Shown here: positions 25,261 to 35,869 of the stretch, in pieces
Layout: every line of letters starts with the position of its first letter
How positions within the stretch are numbered: the stretch's first letter is position 1
Source of the DNA: Actibacterium pelagium
GTDB lineage: Bacteria > Pseudomonadota > Alphaproteobacteria > Rhodobacterales > Rhodobacteraceae
Assembly (NCBI RefSeq): GCF_002285415.1
Contig: NZ_NSBU01000005.1
Coordinates: 124,001 to 188,000 of the forward strand
Length of the DNA: 64,000 bases
Direction of reading: 5' to 3'
Program-made: the position numbers and the translations under genes
The notes under the pieces: generated by a model
Databases searched by the model: none
Told to the model about the DNA's origin: nothing
Seen by the model: only the letters and a program-made list of their open reading frames with translations

Positions 25261-27675
25261 ATGGTAAGAGCTCTTTTTCTCATTCAGGTAATCGGTCTGG
25301 CGTGCCAAATTGGCTTGTCGCAGGGCGCTCTCGCGCAATCTCAGCCGGATCCGTTGGTTGCGTCTGAAGCTTTGCGCGCGGGGTGGACAGCCAAGCTTGA
25401 CGAGATTGCCGAAAAACTGGACCAGCCAGATAATAGCGACGAGGCCCTTTCGCAAATCCGTGACGAATTGGACGCGACACGGGATGAGGCGCGAGAATGG
25501 ATTTCGGCCACGACCCCGGCGCTTGAGGGCATCCAGCAACAAATTGATGCGATGGGACCAGCCCCAGCAGAAGGGGAAGAGCCTGAACCCGATACCGTCG
25601 CCGCCAAGAGGGAAGAACTGAAAGACTCTCTGGATGCGATCGCAGGGCCCCTTCTGGAGGCCGACTTGGTGCTGACACGCGTCGCTTTGCTAACGTCCAA
25701 CTTGGCGCAAATCAGGCGTTCGCGCTTTGCCGCAAGGATATTCGCGCGCGGCCCATCCCCAGTCTCGCCCGAGGTTTGGAAAAACGCGAAGCCGGAAATA
25801 ACTGCGATTGGCACGAGGCTGATCCGGTCGACGAAGAGCTATGTAGCGTCACCGCAATTCGAAGCGCGCGTGCGAGAATCTCTATTCGCATTGGTGGCGG
25901 CAGTGGTTTTCGCCGCTCTTCTTGTCTGGCCTGTCCACAACTGGTTGCTGCGGCGATACGGTCGAGATCCGTCGATCACAAAACCGAATTACATGCAGGC
26001 GTTACGCGCGACCCTTGTCGTCGGCGCTACAGACGCATTGGCGCCGACACTTGCCGCGTTGCTGGTATATGTCGCGATCGTCAGCGCCGGTCTGTTAACC
26101 GAAACAGCAGAAAGTATCGTGTGGGCGATCGTGCTAGGGATTGTGCTGTTCTCATGGACCGTTGCGTTCTTCCGGGCCTCTTTGGCCCCAAGGCGACCGA
26201 ACTGGCGCATTGTGGCTGTCCCGACAAATCTTGCGCGGGGGATCTGGTGGATCGTCGTCGCAATGGCCGTGGCATTTGCGGTTGATGTGGTGATCACTGA
26301 GATCGTCGTGGCCTTCAGCGCGCGCCTTTCGGTTACAGCGCTACAGGACTTTGGGCTAAGCCTGACTCTGGGGGGGCTGCTTCTCGTCCTAATGTTACGT
26401 CAGAAACTTTGGCGGCTGGAGGACGGCGTTGGCCCGCCGCGCTGGCAAGGGCTGCGCATCCTTGCGGCGGTTCTGATCGCCGGCCTGTTGATCGCCGGGG
26501 CTTTTGGCTATGTCGCGCTGGCGCGGTATGTGCTTACGCAAGTCGTCCTGACGTCCGGGCTTCTGATCCTGATCCTAATTCTGCATCGATTGGGGCGCGA
26601 ATTCATTCACCAGGCGCTGGTCCAAGAGAACTGGCTAAGTGAATGGATGCATAAATCACTGGAGATGGATGAGGCCAGCACCTTACGCACCAATTTCTGG
26701 CTTGGCCTTGCCTATGACATCATGCTCGGCATGCTGGGCATTTTGGTTGGCCTGTTCCTGTGGGGGGCTGATCGTAAGGATGTCGCGGAATTGCTTTATC
26801 AGGCCGTGTTCGGTTTCCAGGTTGGCAATTTCACCTTCTCGCTATCGAACCTGTTCATCGCAGTCGTTCTGTTCGTCGGTCTGGTCTTTGTCTCTCGTTT
26901 TGTTCAGCGCCTATTGGCGGAACGGGTCCTGCCACAAACCCAGCTTGATTCAGGAATTCGACAGTCCGTCAAAACCGCTGTGGGGTATGTCGGCATTATC
27001 ATCGCGGCTGCTGCTGGATTTTCTGCCCTAGGCTTGGATCTTTCTAACCTTGCGATCGTGGCAGGGGCCCTGTCAGTCGGGATCGGTTTCGGTCTGCAGA
27101 ACGTCGTGAACAATTTCGTTTCGGGTCTTATCCTATTGGTGGAGCGCCCCGTACAGGTCGGAGACTGGGTGGTCGTTGGAGGCACCCAAGGCTATGTGAA
27201 GCGGATCAAGGTGCGCGCCACTGAAATTCAAACATTTGATCGCGCAAGCGTGTTTGTTCCCAATTCTCAGCTGATCTCGGACGCGGTCACAAACTGGACA
27301 TATGCGGACAAGATGGGACGGGTCATTATCCCGGTCGGCGTCGCCTATGGCTCTAACCTTCGAAAGATCCGTGACATTCTAACCGATATCGCCCATGCGA
27401 ATCCGGAAGTGCTGAAGCAACCGGAACCAGTCGCCGTCTTCCGTGGGTTTGGCGATAGCGCTCTCAATTTTGAGCTGCGCTGCTTCTTGGCGGATATCGA
27501 AGCAACCATCGCGGTTACCAGTGATCTGTGCCTTGCAATTGATGATGCGTTTCGTGAAGCAGAGATCGAAATTCCGTTTCCACAGCGGGACATTCACATC
27601 AAGCAATTTGGACCAGAGCAGGCAGCGGGCACGAAACCAATCGCGCCGGGTTCAGGTCCTGTCGGCACTGACTGA
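25261..27675 (+). CDS. MscS-family mechanosensitive channel with DUF3772-type N-terminus
   Basis: 804 residues. After a signal peptide (about 1-21, ending GALA) comes a periplasmic helical region with charged repeats (about 25-190, DUF3772-like). About ten membrane segments follow. The MscS core starts near 590, with pore helix LAIVAGALSVGIGFGLQNVVNNFVSG and beta domain ERPVQVGDWVVVGGTQGYVKRI. A C-terminal alpha/beta domain follows. It belongs to the large MscK-like class and should release osmolytes on hypo-osmotic shock. The start has AAGGCGG upstream. An FNR-type box lies 176 bp before it, so oxygen-linked expression is possible. It converges with the Hint-domain gene. Confidence 0.9.
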   Translation: MVRALFLIQVIGLACQIGLSQGALAQSQPDPLVASEALRAGWTAKLDEIAEKLDQPDNSDEALSQIRDELDATRDEAREWISATTPALEGIQQQIDAMGPAPAEGEEPEPDTVAAKREELKDSLDAIAGPLLEADLVLTRVALLTSNLAQIRRSRFAARIFARGPSPVSPEVWKNAKPEITAIGTRLIRSTKSYVASPQFEARVRESLFALVAAVVFAALLVWPVHNWLLRRYGRDPSITKPNYMQALRATLVVGATDALAPTLAALLVYVAIVSAGLLTETAESIVWAIVLGIVLFSWTVAFFRASLAPRRPNWRIVAVPTNLARGIWWIVVAMAVAFAVDVVITEIVVAFSARLSVTALQDFGLSLTLGGLLLVLMLRQKLWRLEDGVGPPRWQGLRILAAVLIAGLLIAGAFGYVALARYVLTQVVLTSGLLILILILHRLGREFIHQALVQENWLSEWMHKSLEMDEASTLRTNFWLGLAYDIMLGMLGILVGLFLWGADRKDVAELLYQAVFGFQVGNFTFSLSNLFIAVVLFVGLVFVSRFVQRLLAERVLPQTQLDSGIRQSVKTAVGYVGIIIAAAAGFSALGLDLSNLAIVAGALSVGIGFGLQNVVNNFVSGLILLVERPVQVGDWVVVGGTQGYVKRIKVRATEIQTFDRASVFVPNSQLISDAVTNWTYADKMGRVIIPVGVAYGSNLRKIRDILTDIAHANPEVLKQPEPVAVFRGFGDSALNFELRCFLADIEATIAVTSDLCLAIDDAFREAEIEIPFPQRDIHIKQFGPEQAAGTKPIAPGSGPVGTD

Positions 27676-27764
27676 AGCTTTGGTTAAGGTGCTGCTGGAA
27701 ACTCTGAAGGGCCACGCGCAAAAGGCAACGGACCTCTTCGGAAAGTTGTTACAAGTCTAAACGT

Positions 27765-28778
27765 CTAGGAAGCGAGATCCAGCGCTGCGCGTATTTCCCG
27801 ACATTTGACGGCAGGTGCTGCCAAGCTTTGAGAGCTGAGGGATTCAAGCTCAGGGAACAGTTGCAGCAACTCGGCCAAAGCCAATCGCGAAAACCCATCG
27901 AGACCACTACCACTTGGATGAAAGCTTTCGCTGGCGACACCCTCGCCGAAAATGATCTGATGGTCGTCAAACAACAGATGGTAATACACGACTCCGCATT
28001 CTGGCTGAACTTGGACTATGTCGTCGTCGTTGATCAGTGATTTCGCTGGTGCAAGAACACTCTGGCAACCGAAATGCAGCTCGACCCTCCAATCATTGAC
28101 CAGCATTCTATGCTGCGGTGAAACCATAAGAGGCGCCGAATTTCCCCGGCTACCAGGTTTAAACAAAATCGGCGCAAGATTTGGATGCTGCTCGAGTTCT
28201 TGAGCGCTGAGATTCCGATGACCAATCCAACGCAGTGGCTGATATCCGTGGTCCAGAGTTTTGATAAGGTCGCCGACTTTCAATTCTTCAACGCATTTAT
28301 CACCCTCTTTCGTGGTGATGCGCGTGCCGCGGGTGAAACAGGCTATTGAATCGAATGGAATGGCTTGCCCATCGAATTCTCCGGAAACGGCTTCGGGGTC
28401 TATTGTATATGTTGTGCCCGGGTCTGGTTGTGTCGTGCCCAAAATCCCGACATTAACTCCATCAATCCTAAGAAAATAAAAGCTTTCTCCGGAGTCCGTG
28501 TCGATGCGAAACTCTAGCTCCACAACGTCACCAGTATTATAGGTTGTCCCGTTAATAGTGATGGGATTCACCAGCGTTTGCGAAGCTGCGCCCTGCGGGT
28601 CAATATACCCATCGTGAAAAATGTCATCGTCATCATTGACGGTAATGTCTGTGAGCACCGCACCGGAGTTCACAGTAAAAGAACCACCAACCGCGACGGT
28701 ATCAGTCAAATAGTTTGCATCAAGCCCGGAAGTATCGATTTGATCGAACGCGTAAAATGCGAAACTGTACTCTACCAT
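27765..28778 (-). CDS. Hint (Hedgehog/intein) domain protein
   Basis: About 337 residues. The C-terminal half is a Hint domain starting at the nucleophile cysteine C147 (ACFTRGTRITTKEGDKCVEELKVGD). It continues with LRWIGHR, MVSPQHRMLVNDWRV and the late YYHLLFDDHQIIFGEGVASESF. This is the rhodobacterial 'Hint_2' type. No downstream extein and no C-terminal His-Asn splice pair follow, so it is not an intein remnant. Autoprocessing with release of the N-terminal beta-rich, acidic portion (DITVNDDDDIFHDGYIDPQG) is plausible. No signal peptide is seen; such proteins are often exported by type I secretion. ATG 28778 has AGG at good spacing and is preferred over GTG 28796. Confidence 0.8.
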   Translation of the reverse strand: MVEYSFAFYAFDQIDTSGLDANYLTDTVAVGGSFTVNSGAVLTDITVNDDDDIFHDGYIDPQGAASQTLVNPITINGTTYNTGDVVELEFRIDTDSGESFYFLRIDGVNVGILGTTQPDPGTTYTIDPEAVSGEFDGQAIPFDSIACFTRGTRITTKEGDKCVEELKVGDLIKTLDHGYQPLRWIGHRNLSAQELEQHPNLAPILFKPGSRGNSAPLMVSPQHRMLVNDWRVELHFGCQSVLAPAKSLINDDDIVQVQPECGVVYYHLLFDDHQIIFGEGVASESFHPSGSGLDGFSRLALAELLQLFPELESLSSQSLAAPAVKCREIRAALDLAS

Positions 28779-29290
28779 GTTTTTACCTGTATTCACGATT
28801 CATGTTTGCAATTCGATAATGAATGTGGCGAAACTTGGGCGGCTGACCTTCAGGTAAAGAAGGTGGCTAAATAACGTGGCGTCAAATGGATGTGTGAAGG
28901 CATTCGACTTGGATGAGGCAGTGATTGTTGAGCTAAAGTATCCCCAGACTTAAGGGGTTATCTGAAGTTCTGGTTCAGCTCTAAACTTCGAAATGGGATT
29001 GTTTCCGTGTTTGCCCCATGACACTCAAACCTAAGATATTCATTGTTGAAATCGGACTGTCCCCTTGGATCTGGTAAGAAAGACCGGGCCCCATTGTTTT
29101 TTGGAAGGGGGTGGGGAGGGGATGCTAAGTTGCGTAGACAAGCTTAGTGAATACAGCAAGCTTGACGCTTTCCCCCACATCGTGCTGGATCACCTGTAAA
29201 ACTCAGGCTTTGAATGTCCTTCGGCGACGCGCAGCGCTGTGCCCATCCCCGACAGGCCAAGCCAGTGACAACTTCTATGGGGCCCCGCGC
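28779..29290. other. 512-bp AT-richer gap upstream of the bet operon
   Basis: No gene is supported. An in-frame extension of betC back to 29147 lacks conserved sequence. I found no BetI-type palindrome, FNR box or hairpin here. Promoters for the Hint gene (minus) and betC (plus) must lie in it. Confidence 0.6.
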
Positions 29291-30814
29291 ATGCCAGACC
29301 GCAAACAACCCAACATCCTGATCTTTATGGTTGACCAGTTAACTGGCACCCTGTTTCCGGATGGTCCGGCAGATTGGTTGCATACACCGAACCTTAGGAA
29401 GCTGGCACAAAGATCGACGCGATTTGCCAACAGCTACACACCCTCTCCGCTGTGCTCGCCGGCGCGGGCAAGCTTTATGACCGGGCAATTGCCATCGGGG
29501 ACGGGTGTCTATGACAACGCGGCTCCGCTTTCGGCGGATATGCCAACCTATGCGCATCACCTGCGCAGCGCGGGCTATCACACCTGCCTTTCCGGCAAGA
29601 TGCATTTCGTCGGACCGGACCAGCTGCACGGGTTCGAAGAGCGCCTGACCACCGATATCTACCCCGGCGACTTTGGCTGGACGCCAGACTATCGCAAGCC
29701 CGGAGAGCGTATCGACTGGTGGTACCACAATATGGGCTCCGTCACCGGGGCTGGGGTCGCCGAGATTTCCAACCAAATGGAATATGATGACGAGGTTGCC
29801 TATAACGCGACCCGCAAGATCTATGATCTTGCCCGAGGGAAGGACGAACGCCCTTGGTGTTTGACGGTTAGTTTCACTCATCCGCACGACCCGTATGTCG
29901 CGCGCAAAAAGTACTGGGACCTTTACGAAGATTGCGAGCATCTTCTGCCTAATATTGGCGATCTTGGATATGACGCGCATGACGCCCATTCCAAACGGAT
30001 TTTCGATGCCAACGACTGGCGCAACTTCGATATCTCGGAAGAGGATATTCGCCGGTCGCGGCGCGCCTATTTCGCCAATGTCAGCTATCTCGACGACAAA
30101 ATCGGTGACGTGATGGAGGCGCTTCGCGGCACGCGGCAAGAAGAAGACACGATTATCCTGTTCACCTCTGACCATGGTGACATGCTTGGAGAACGCGGTC
30201 TTTGGTTCAAGATGAGCTTTTTCGAGGGGTCATCGCGTGTTCCCCTGATGATTTCGGCCCCGCAGATGAAGCCGGGGTTGGTCGAAGATCCGGTCAGTCT
30301 GATCGATATCTGCCCGACGCTCTGCGATCTGGGTGGGGTAGAGATGGACAATGTTCTGCCTTGGACCACGGGCGAAAGCATCGTGCCGCTTGGGCAGGGG
30401 GCGACGCGCACCACCCCGGTGGCGATGGAATACGCGGCCGAAGCGTCTTTCGCGCCGATGGTCTCGCTGCGTCAGGGTCGGTACAAGTACAATGCCTGTG
30501 TGCTAGACCCGGAACAGCTGTTTGACCTCGAAGCGGACCCGAACGAGTTGACCAACCTTGCCGATGATCCGTCCTATTCAGAAACGTTGGATCAGTTCCG
30601 TTCCTTGGCGGGGCAGATGTGGGACTTGAATCAATTCGACGTTGATGTTCGTGCCAGCCAAGCCCGGCGTTGGGTGGTTTACGATGCGTTGCGCAAAGGA
30701 AACTACCAAGCTTGGGACTTTCAGCCATTTCAGGATGCCAGTACCAGATATATGCGGAACCACATGGATCTGAATGTTGTGGAAGAAGACGCCCGCTTCC
30801 CCCGGGGCGAATGA
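29291..30814 (+). CDS. betC: choline-sulfatase
   Basis: About 507 residues, an alkaline-phosphatase-fold sulfatase. The cysteine that becomes formylglycine is C55 in [14 protein letters not shown]. Other family marks are the metal-site [42 protein letters not shown] and the C-terminal choline-sulfatase tail [16 protein letters not shown]. It hydrolyses choline-O-sulfate to choline and sulfate in the cytoplasm, supplying the two enzymes encoded next. ATG 29291 gives the family's usual length. Its ribosome site is weak. The stop overlaps the region of the betB start. Confidence 0.93.
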   Translation: MPDRKQPNILIFMVDQLTGTLFPDGPADWLHTPNLRKLAQRSTRFANSYTPSPLCSPARASFMTGQLPSGTGVYDNAAPLSADMPTYAHHLRSAGYHTCLSGKMHFVGPDQLHGFEERLTTDIYPGDFGWTPDYRKPGERIDWWYHNMGSVTGAGVAEISNQMEYDDEVAYNATRKIYDLARGKDERPWCLTVSFTHPHDPYVARKKYWDLYEDCEHLLPNIGDLGYDAHDAHSKRIFDANDWRNFDISEEDIRRSRRAYFANVSYLDDKIGDVMEALRGTRQEEDTIILFTSDHGDMLGERGLWFKMSFFEGSSRVPLMISAPQMKPGLVEDPVSLIDICPTLCDLGGVEMDNVLPWTTGESIVPLGQGATRTTPVAMEYAAEASFAPMVSLRQGRYKYNACVLDPEQLFDLEADPNELTNLADDPSYSETLDQFRSLAGQMWDLNQFDVDVRASQARRWVVYDALRKGNYQAWDFQPFQDASTRYMRNHMDLNVVEEDARFPRGE

Positions 30815-30843
30815 CGAAAAGAACACGGAAGAGGTTTTTCGAG

Positions 30844-32301
30844 ATGATCGACGCGGCACCCATCGCGAGCCATTTCATCAATGGCGAATATGTCGAGGAT
30901 AAAGACGGCACGCCGATCCCCGTGGTCTATCCGGCCACCGGAGAGGTGATCGCAACGGTCTATTCCGCGACGCCCACGATCATTGAAAAGGCATTGGCTG
31001 CCGCAAAGGCGGCTCAGGCAGAGTGGGCGGCGATGACGGGTACCGAACGCGGCCGTATCCTGCGCCGGGCCGCTGACATCATGCGCCAAAGAAACCACGA
31101 CCTGTCTGTCCTGGAAACACTGGACACGGGCAAACCCTACCAAGAGACCAGCTTGGCGGATGCGACGTCAGGCGCCGATGCACTGGAATATTTCGGTGGG
31201 CTGTCAGGCAGCCTGACCGGAGAGCATATTCCGTTGGCCGACGGAGATTTCGTCTATACCCGTCGCGAGGCTTTAGGGGTTTGTGTGGGTATCGGTGCGT
31301 GGAATTATCCGACGCAGATCGCCTGCTGGAAGGCCGCGCCTGCGCTTGCCTGTGGGAACACCTCTGTTTTTAAACCTTCAGAGACCACACCGCTTTGTGC
31401 CCTGAAGGTCGCCGAAATCCTTGTTGAAGCGGGTGCGCCCCCGGGCGTCTTCAACGTGATTCAGGGACTGGGTGAAGTGGGTGCCGCGCTGGTAACAGAC
31501 CCCCGTGTCGCCAAGGTGTCGCTGACCGGATCGGTGCCGACTGGCAAAAAGGTCTATGCCGCGGCCGCCGCTGAAATGAAGCACGTGACCATGGAGTTGG
31601 GTGGCAAATCCCCCTTGATCATCTTCGACGACGCCGATGTCGAGGCGGCCGTCTCGGGTGCGATCCTTGGGAATTTCTATTCCTCGGGTCAGGTTTGCTC
31701 GAACGGCACGCGCGTCTTCGTGCAGAAAGGTATCAAGGCGGCTTTCCTGAAGCGTCTTTCCGAACGATTGGCCAATGCCGTTATCGGCGATCCCATGGAT
31801 CCCGAAACGTCCTTTGGGCCGATGGTCTCCGAGGCCCAGAGGGCCATCGTCGAAAGCTATATCGAAAAGGGCAAAGCCGAAGGGGCCACGCTGTCTTACG
31901 GGGGCAATCGTCTGGACCGGAAAGGTTTCTTTCTGGAGCCCACGGTGTTTTCCGATGTGACCGACGACATGACGATTGCGCGCGAAGAGATCTTTGGGCC
32001 TGTCCTGTCTGTGCTGGATTTCGACACCGAAGCAGAGGTCATGGCCCGCGCCAACGCGACAGAGTTCGGCTTGGCCGCCGGTGTTTTCACCAAAGACCTG
32101 ACCCGTGCCCACCGCGTCGTGGCCGGGTTCGAGGCCGGAACCTGTTACATCAACACCTACAATGACGCCCCTGTCGAGGCGCCGTTCGGAGGTTCAAAGC
32201 TTTCGGGTGTCGGGCGCGAAAACTCCAAAGCCGCGATAGAGCATTACAGCGAACTGAAAACCGTCTACGTCCGGTTATCCCAGCTAGAAGCTCCGTTCTA
32301 A
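30844..32301 (+). CDS. betB: betaine aldehyde dehydrogenase
   Basis: About 485 residues from ATG 30844, the usual BetB length, with GGAAGAGG upstream. An in-frame ATG at 30811 overlaps the betC stop and is less likely. Aldehyde dehydrogenase motifs are present: [35 protein letters not shown], catalytic glutamate in TMELGGKSP and catalytic cysteine in [11 protein letters not shown]. It oxidises betaine aldehyde to glycine betaine with NAD(P)+. It is second of three genes turning choline sulfate into the osmoprotectant. Confidence 0.93.
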   Translation: MIDAAPIASHFINGEYVEDKDGTPIPVVYPATGEVIATVYSATPTIIEKALAAAKAAQAEWAAMTGTERGRILRRAADIMRQRNHDLSVLETLDTGKPYQETSLADATSGADALEYFGGLSGSLTGEHIPLADGDFVYTRREALGVCVGIGAWNYPTQIACWKAAPALACGNTSVFKPSETTPLCALKVAEILVEAGAPPGVFNVIQGLGEVGAALVTDPRVAKVSLTGSVPTGKKVYAAAAAEMKHVTMELGGKSPLIIFDDADVEAAVSGAILGNFYSSGQVCSNGTRVFVQKGIKAAFLKRLSERLANAVIGDPMDPETSFGPMVSEAQRAIVESYIEKGKAEGATLSYGGNRLDRKGFFLEPTVFSDVTDDMTIAREEIFGPVLSVLDFDTEAEVMARANATEFGLAAGVFTKDLTRAHRVVAGFEAGTCYINTYNDAPVEAPFGGSKLSGVGRENSKAAIEHYSELKTVYVRLSQLEAPF

Positions 32302-32311
32302 GGGGGACACC

Positions 32312-33970
32312 ATGCGCGCAGATTATGTCATCGTTGGCGCGGGCTCTGCCGGTTGCGCTATGGCGTACCGTTTGGCCGAGGCGGGCAAGTCCGTCTTGGT
32401 GATCGAATACGGCGGGACCGATGCAGGTCCTTTGATCCAGATGCCAGCTGCCCTGTCTTACCCGATGAACATGGCGCGCTATGACTGGGGCTTTATGTCA
32501 GAACCTGAACCGCATCTTGGGGGGCGCACCCTTGTCACCCCGCGCGGCAAGGTGATCGGAGGATCAAGCTCTATCAACGGGATGGTCTATGTGCGTGGAC
32601 ATGCGCGCGACTATGACCATTGGGCCGAAAGCGGTGCGGATGGCTGGGCTTACGCCGATGTGCTGCCGTACTTCAAACGCATGGAAAGTTGGCATGACGG
32701 CGGGCATGGTGGGGACCCAAGCTGGCGTGGCACGGATGGCCCCTTGCACGTGACCCGAGGGCCGCGCAACAACCCGCTTCATGCAGCGTTTGTCAAAGCG
32801 GGACATGAGGCCGGGTATCAGGTGACGGATGACTACAACGGCGCGCAGCAAGAAGGCTTTGGCCCGATGGAGCAGACCGTCTGGAAGGGCCGTCGCTGGT
32901 CCGCAGCCAATGCTTATCTGAAGCCTGCCCTGAAACGCGACAACTGCGATCTGGTCCGCGGGTTCGTCCGTAAGGTGGTGATCAGGGACGGTCGTGCCGT
33001 GGGGGTCGAAATCGAACGAGGTGGCAAGATCGAGGTGATCCACGCCAATGCCGAGGTGATCATCTCGGCAAGCTCTATCAACTCGCCAAAAATCCTGATG
33101 TTGTCCGGTATCGGTCCGGCCTCTCACCTTTCTGAACACGAAATTGAGGTTGTGGCTGATCGCCCCGGTGTCGGGCAGAACCTGCAAGACCATCTAGAGG
33201 TCTATTTTCAGTTCGCGGCCAAGCAACCGATCACGCTTTATCGCTATTGGAACCTGTTCTGGAAAGGGATGATCGGTGCCCAATGGCTGCTCACCAAGAC
33301 AGGTTTGGGTGCCTCGAACCAATTCGAGAGTGCGGCGTTCATTCGTTCCGATGCGGGGGTGGAATATCCCGACATCCAATACCATTTCCTGCCGATCGCC
33401 GTGCGATATGATGGGCAGGCCGCAGCGGAAGGCCACGGGTTTCAGGCCCATACCGGCCCGATGCGCGCCAGTTCCCGCGGGGAAATCACCCTGACAAGCG
33501 CCGACCCCAAAGAGGCGCCTAGAATTGCCTTTAACTATATGTCGACCGAGCAGGATTGGATCGACTTCCGGAAGTGCCTGCGTCTTACCCGCGAGATTTT
33601 CGGGCAAGAGGCAATGGCAGAGCATGTAAAGCACGAGATCCAGCCCGGTGTGGACCTGCAATCTGATGATGAATTGGATGGCTTTATCAGAGAGCACGCA
33701 GAAAGTGCCTATCACCCATGTGGAACCTGCCGGATGGGGCGCCGGGACGATCCGGGTGCCGTCGTGGACCCCACTCTGCGCGTGATCGGTGTTGATGGTT
33801 TGCGGCTTGCAGACAGTTCGATCTTCCCGCGGATAACAAACGGCAACCTGAATGGGCCGTCTATATTGGTTGGCGAAAAGGCCTCCGATCACATTCTGGG
33901 CCGGGACCCGCTGCCCGCGGCTAACGAACAACCGTGGCTTCACCCCGAGTGGCAGGTAAAGCAGCGATAA
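32312..33970 (+). CDS. betA: choline dehydrogenase (GMC oxidoreductase)
   Basis: 552 residues. The N-terminal FAD-binding motif is [22 protein letters not shown] signature 1 is [20 protein letters not shown], and signature 2 ([17 protein letters not shown]) is present. The active-site histidine region is [13 protein letters not shown], with the late [11 protein letters not shown] motif. It oxidises choline to betaine aldehyde, passing electrons to the respiratory chain. It starts 10 bp after betB and is closed by an intrinsic terminator at 33985. No betI repressor gene or choline transporter gene lies next to this operon, unlike many alphaproteobacterial betICBA loci. Confidence 0.94.
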   Translation: MRADYVIVGAGSAGCAMAYRLAEAGKSVLVIEYGGTDAGPLIQMPAALSYPMNMARYDWGFMSEPEPHLGGRTLVTPRGKVIGGSSSINGMVYVRGHARDYDHWAESGADGWAYADVLPYFKRMESWHDGGHGGDPSWRGTDGPLHVTRGPRNNPLHAAFVKAGHEAGYQVTDDYNGAQQEGFGPMEQTVWKGRRWSAANAYLKPALKRDNCDLVRGFVRKVVIRDGRAVGVEIERGGKIEVIHANAEVIISASSINSPKILMLSGIGPASHLSEHEIEVVADRPGVGQNLQDHLEVYFQFAAKQPITLYRYWNLFWKGMIGAQWLLTKTGLGASNQFESAAFIRSDAGVEYPDIQYHFLPIAVRYDGQAAAEGHGFQAHTGPMRASSRGEITLTSADPKEAPRIAFNYMSTEQDWIDFRKCLRLTREIFGQEAMAEHVKHEIQPGVDLQSDDELDGFIREHAESAYHPCGTCRMGRRDDPGAVVDPTLRVIGVDGLRLADSSIFPRITNGNLNGPSILVGEKASDHILGRDPLPAANEQPWLHPEWQVKQR

Positions 33971-33984
33971 GTTTGCCTATTGCG

Positions 33985-34014
33985 ACCCTGCTACCTGTTA
34001 GCAGGGTGGTTTTT
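33985..34014 (+). terminator. intrinsic terminator of the bet operon
   Basis: ACCCTGCTA (33985-33993), loop CCTGT and TAGCAGGGT (33999-34007) form a perfect 9-bp stem followed by GGTTTTTGG. It begins 14 bp after the betA stop and isolates the next operon. Confidence 0.85.
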
Positions 34015-34066
34015 GGAAGTGTTTTCTAAAGCCCAAAAGCTGAAATAACGCCGTTCCCCACCGTCA

Positions 34067-34080
34067 TTGATTTGAATCAT
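34067..34080 (+). promoter_or_regulatory. FNR/FnrL-type box before the ligase-dehydrogenase-ACP operon
   Basis: TTGATTTGAATCAT matches TTGAT-N4-ATCAA in nine of ten defined positions. It is symmetric (ATGATTCAAATCAA on the other strand). Its centre lies 56 bp upstream of ATG 34130, and no gene separates them, since the bet terminator is to its left. This is a good position for activation. The -10 sequence downstream is weak. Confidence 0.6.
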
Positions 34081-34129
34081 TGTTCGCCACCATGTCTCGC
34101 CGCCAAACTTTTGGTGGGAGGACATAGCT

Positions 34130-35869
34130 ATGGGCATCATCGGAAAAACACCCGAAGATCGCGCGTCTGCATGCTGGCAATTGGACCGAGAGGTCTCAGA
34201 CCAATCAGCGCATGACCTTGGTCGCGAGCTTCTGACGGGCTTGCCGGACGGCGCTATCAACATCGGTTTCGAGGCTGTCGATCGACATGTGGAAGAGGGG
34301 CACGGCGATCAGCCTGCCTTGATTTGGCATTCAAAGGAAGGCGAACGCGAGACGCTAAGCTACCATGATCTGGCGGCTGCGTCTTCCAAGTTTGCCAATC
34401 TGCTTCAAAGTCACGGGCTGAAAAAGGGTGCCCGCGTGTTTGTTGCAATGGGCCGGCGGCCAGAGCTTTACGCCGCAGCGCTTGGCACCTTGAAGGCAGG
34501 AATGGTGTTCACCCCACTTTTCGCGGCCTTCGGGCCGGAACCCCTGAAGACCCGAATGGAAATTGGCGACGCCAATGTGCTGTTGACGACAAAGTCCATG
34601 TACAAGCGAAAGATTGCGTCGTGGCGGGCAGAGATTCCGTCCCTCGAATTGGTGCTGATTGTCGGCGACGAGGCACCAGATGACTGCGTCGCCCTTGGCC
34701 CGGCCATGCAAGCGGCGTCAGACACCTTTCAAGCGGTGCATACCCAGCCGGAAGACCCCGCGCTTGTTCATTTCACCTCGGGCACCACGGGGCGCCCAAA
34801 GGGGGCGGTTCACGTGCATGGCGCCGTTCTCTATCACGCCCTGTCAGGTCGCTACGCATTAGAGCTTCAGCCCGGCCTCACCTATTGGTGTACCGCCGAT
34901 CCGGGGTGGGTCACGGGAACGACCTATGGGATCATCTCGCCTCTGGTGAACCGTGTCACGATGATCATCGACGAGGCCGAGTTCAATCTGGAACGCTGGT
35001 ACGGCATTCTGGAGAAAGAGCGTGTGGCGATATGGTATTCAGCGCCAACCGCGATCCGGATGATGATGCGCGCGGGTAAGGAGGCGACCGAAGGGTTCGA
35101 TTTCAGCGCGCTAGAGTTTCTGGCAAGTGTCGGCGAACCCCTAAACCCCGAGGCGGTGATCTGGTCGAATGAGGTGTTCGGCAAGCCATTCCATGACAAC
35201 TGGTGGCAAACGGAAACCGGCGGCATCATGATCGCCAATACCCGGGCGCGCGATATCAAACCGGGGTCGATGGGCAAGCCGCTGCCGGGGATCGAGGCCG
35301 GGATCGTGGAAGCCGAAGATGGTGGCCTGCGAGAGCTGCCAGATGGCGAGATTGGCGAACTTGCTCTGCGGCCCGGCTGGCCCTCGATGATGCGGGCATA
35401 TCTGCATGAACAGGCGCGCTACGATAAATGTTTTAAAGACGGCTGGTACCTGTCCGGTGACCTCGCGATGCGGGATGCGGACGGGTATTTCTGGTTCGTC
35501 GGACGCGCGGATGACCTGATCAAATCCTCGGGTCACCTGATCGGTCCGTTCGAGGTCGAAAGCGCCCTCATCGAACACGATGCCGTCGCGGAGGCTGCGG
35601 TAATTGGCATCCCCGACGAAACCGCCGGCGAGATCGTCAAAGCCTTTGTAACTTTGAACCCCGGGCAATCCCCAAGCGAAGACCTAGAGCGCGACATTCG
35701 CGGTCTGGCGCGCAAACGGCTCGGCGCGGCAGTCGCCCCGCGTGAGATCGTGTTCCGCCAAACCCTGCCCAAGACGCGATCCGGCAAGATCATGAGGCGC
35801 CTTTTGAAAGCGCGCGCTTTGGGCTTGCCGGAAGGGGATATCTCGACATTGGAGACGGATGAGACATGA
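34130..35869 (+). CDS. acetyl-CoA synthetase-like acyl-CoA ligase (AMP-forming)
   Basis: 579 residues, an ANL-superfamily ligase closest in style to the short Bacillus AcsA. Motifs are the P-loop [13 protein letters not shown] (216-228), [19 protein letters not shown] and NWWQTETGG. The C-terminal [11 protein letters not shown] carries the catalytic, acetylatable lysine K553. It likely makes acetyl-CoA or a short acyl-CoA from the free acid, CoA and ATP. It is the first gene of a four-gene operon; its stop overlaps the E1 start by 4 bp. A strong GGGAGG precedes the start. Transcription probably depends on the FNR-type box at 34067. The exact acid is not determinable by eye. Confidence 0.85.
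   Translation: MGIIGKTPEDRASACWQLDREVSDQSAHDLGRELLTGLPDGAINIGFEAVDRHVEEGHGDQPALIWHSKEGERETLSYHDLAAASSKFANLLQSHGLKKGARVFVAMGRRPELYAAALGTLKAGMVFTPLFAAFGPEPLKTRMEIGDANVLLTTKSMYKRKIASWRAEIPSLELVLIVGDEAPDDCVALGPAMQAASDTFQAVHTQPEDPALVHFTSGTTGRPKGAVHVHGAVLYHALSGRYALELQPGLTYWCTADPGWVTGTTYGIISPLVNRVTMIIDEAEFNLERWYGILEKERVAIWYSAPTAIRMMMRAGKEATEGFDFSALEFLASVGEPLNPEAVIWSNEVFGKPFHDNWWQTETGGIMIANTRARDIKPGSMGKPLPGIEAGIVEAEDGGLRELPDGEIGELALRPGWPSMMRAYLHEQARYDKCFKDGWYLSGDLAMRDADGYFWFVGRADDLIKSSGHLIGPFEVESALIEHDAVAEAAVIGIPDETAGEIVKAFVTLNPGQSPSEDLERDIRGLARKRLGAAVAPREIVFRQTLPKTRSGKIMRRLLKARALGLPEGDISTLETDET

Noticed and set aside
27765-28778. Intein
   Set aside because: No C-terminal His-Asn/extein junction follows the Hint domain.
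29147-29290. Upstream in-frame extension of betC
   Set aside because: It would add 48 residues without conservation or signal sequence; the sulfatase family begins at the MPDRKQPN start.
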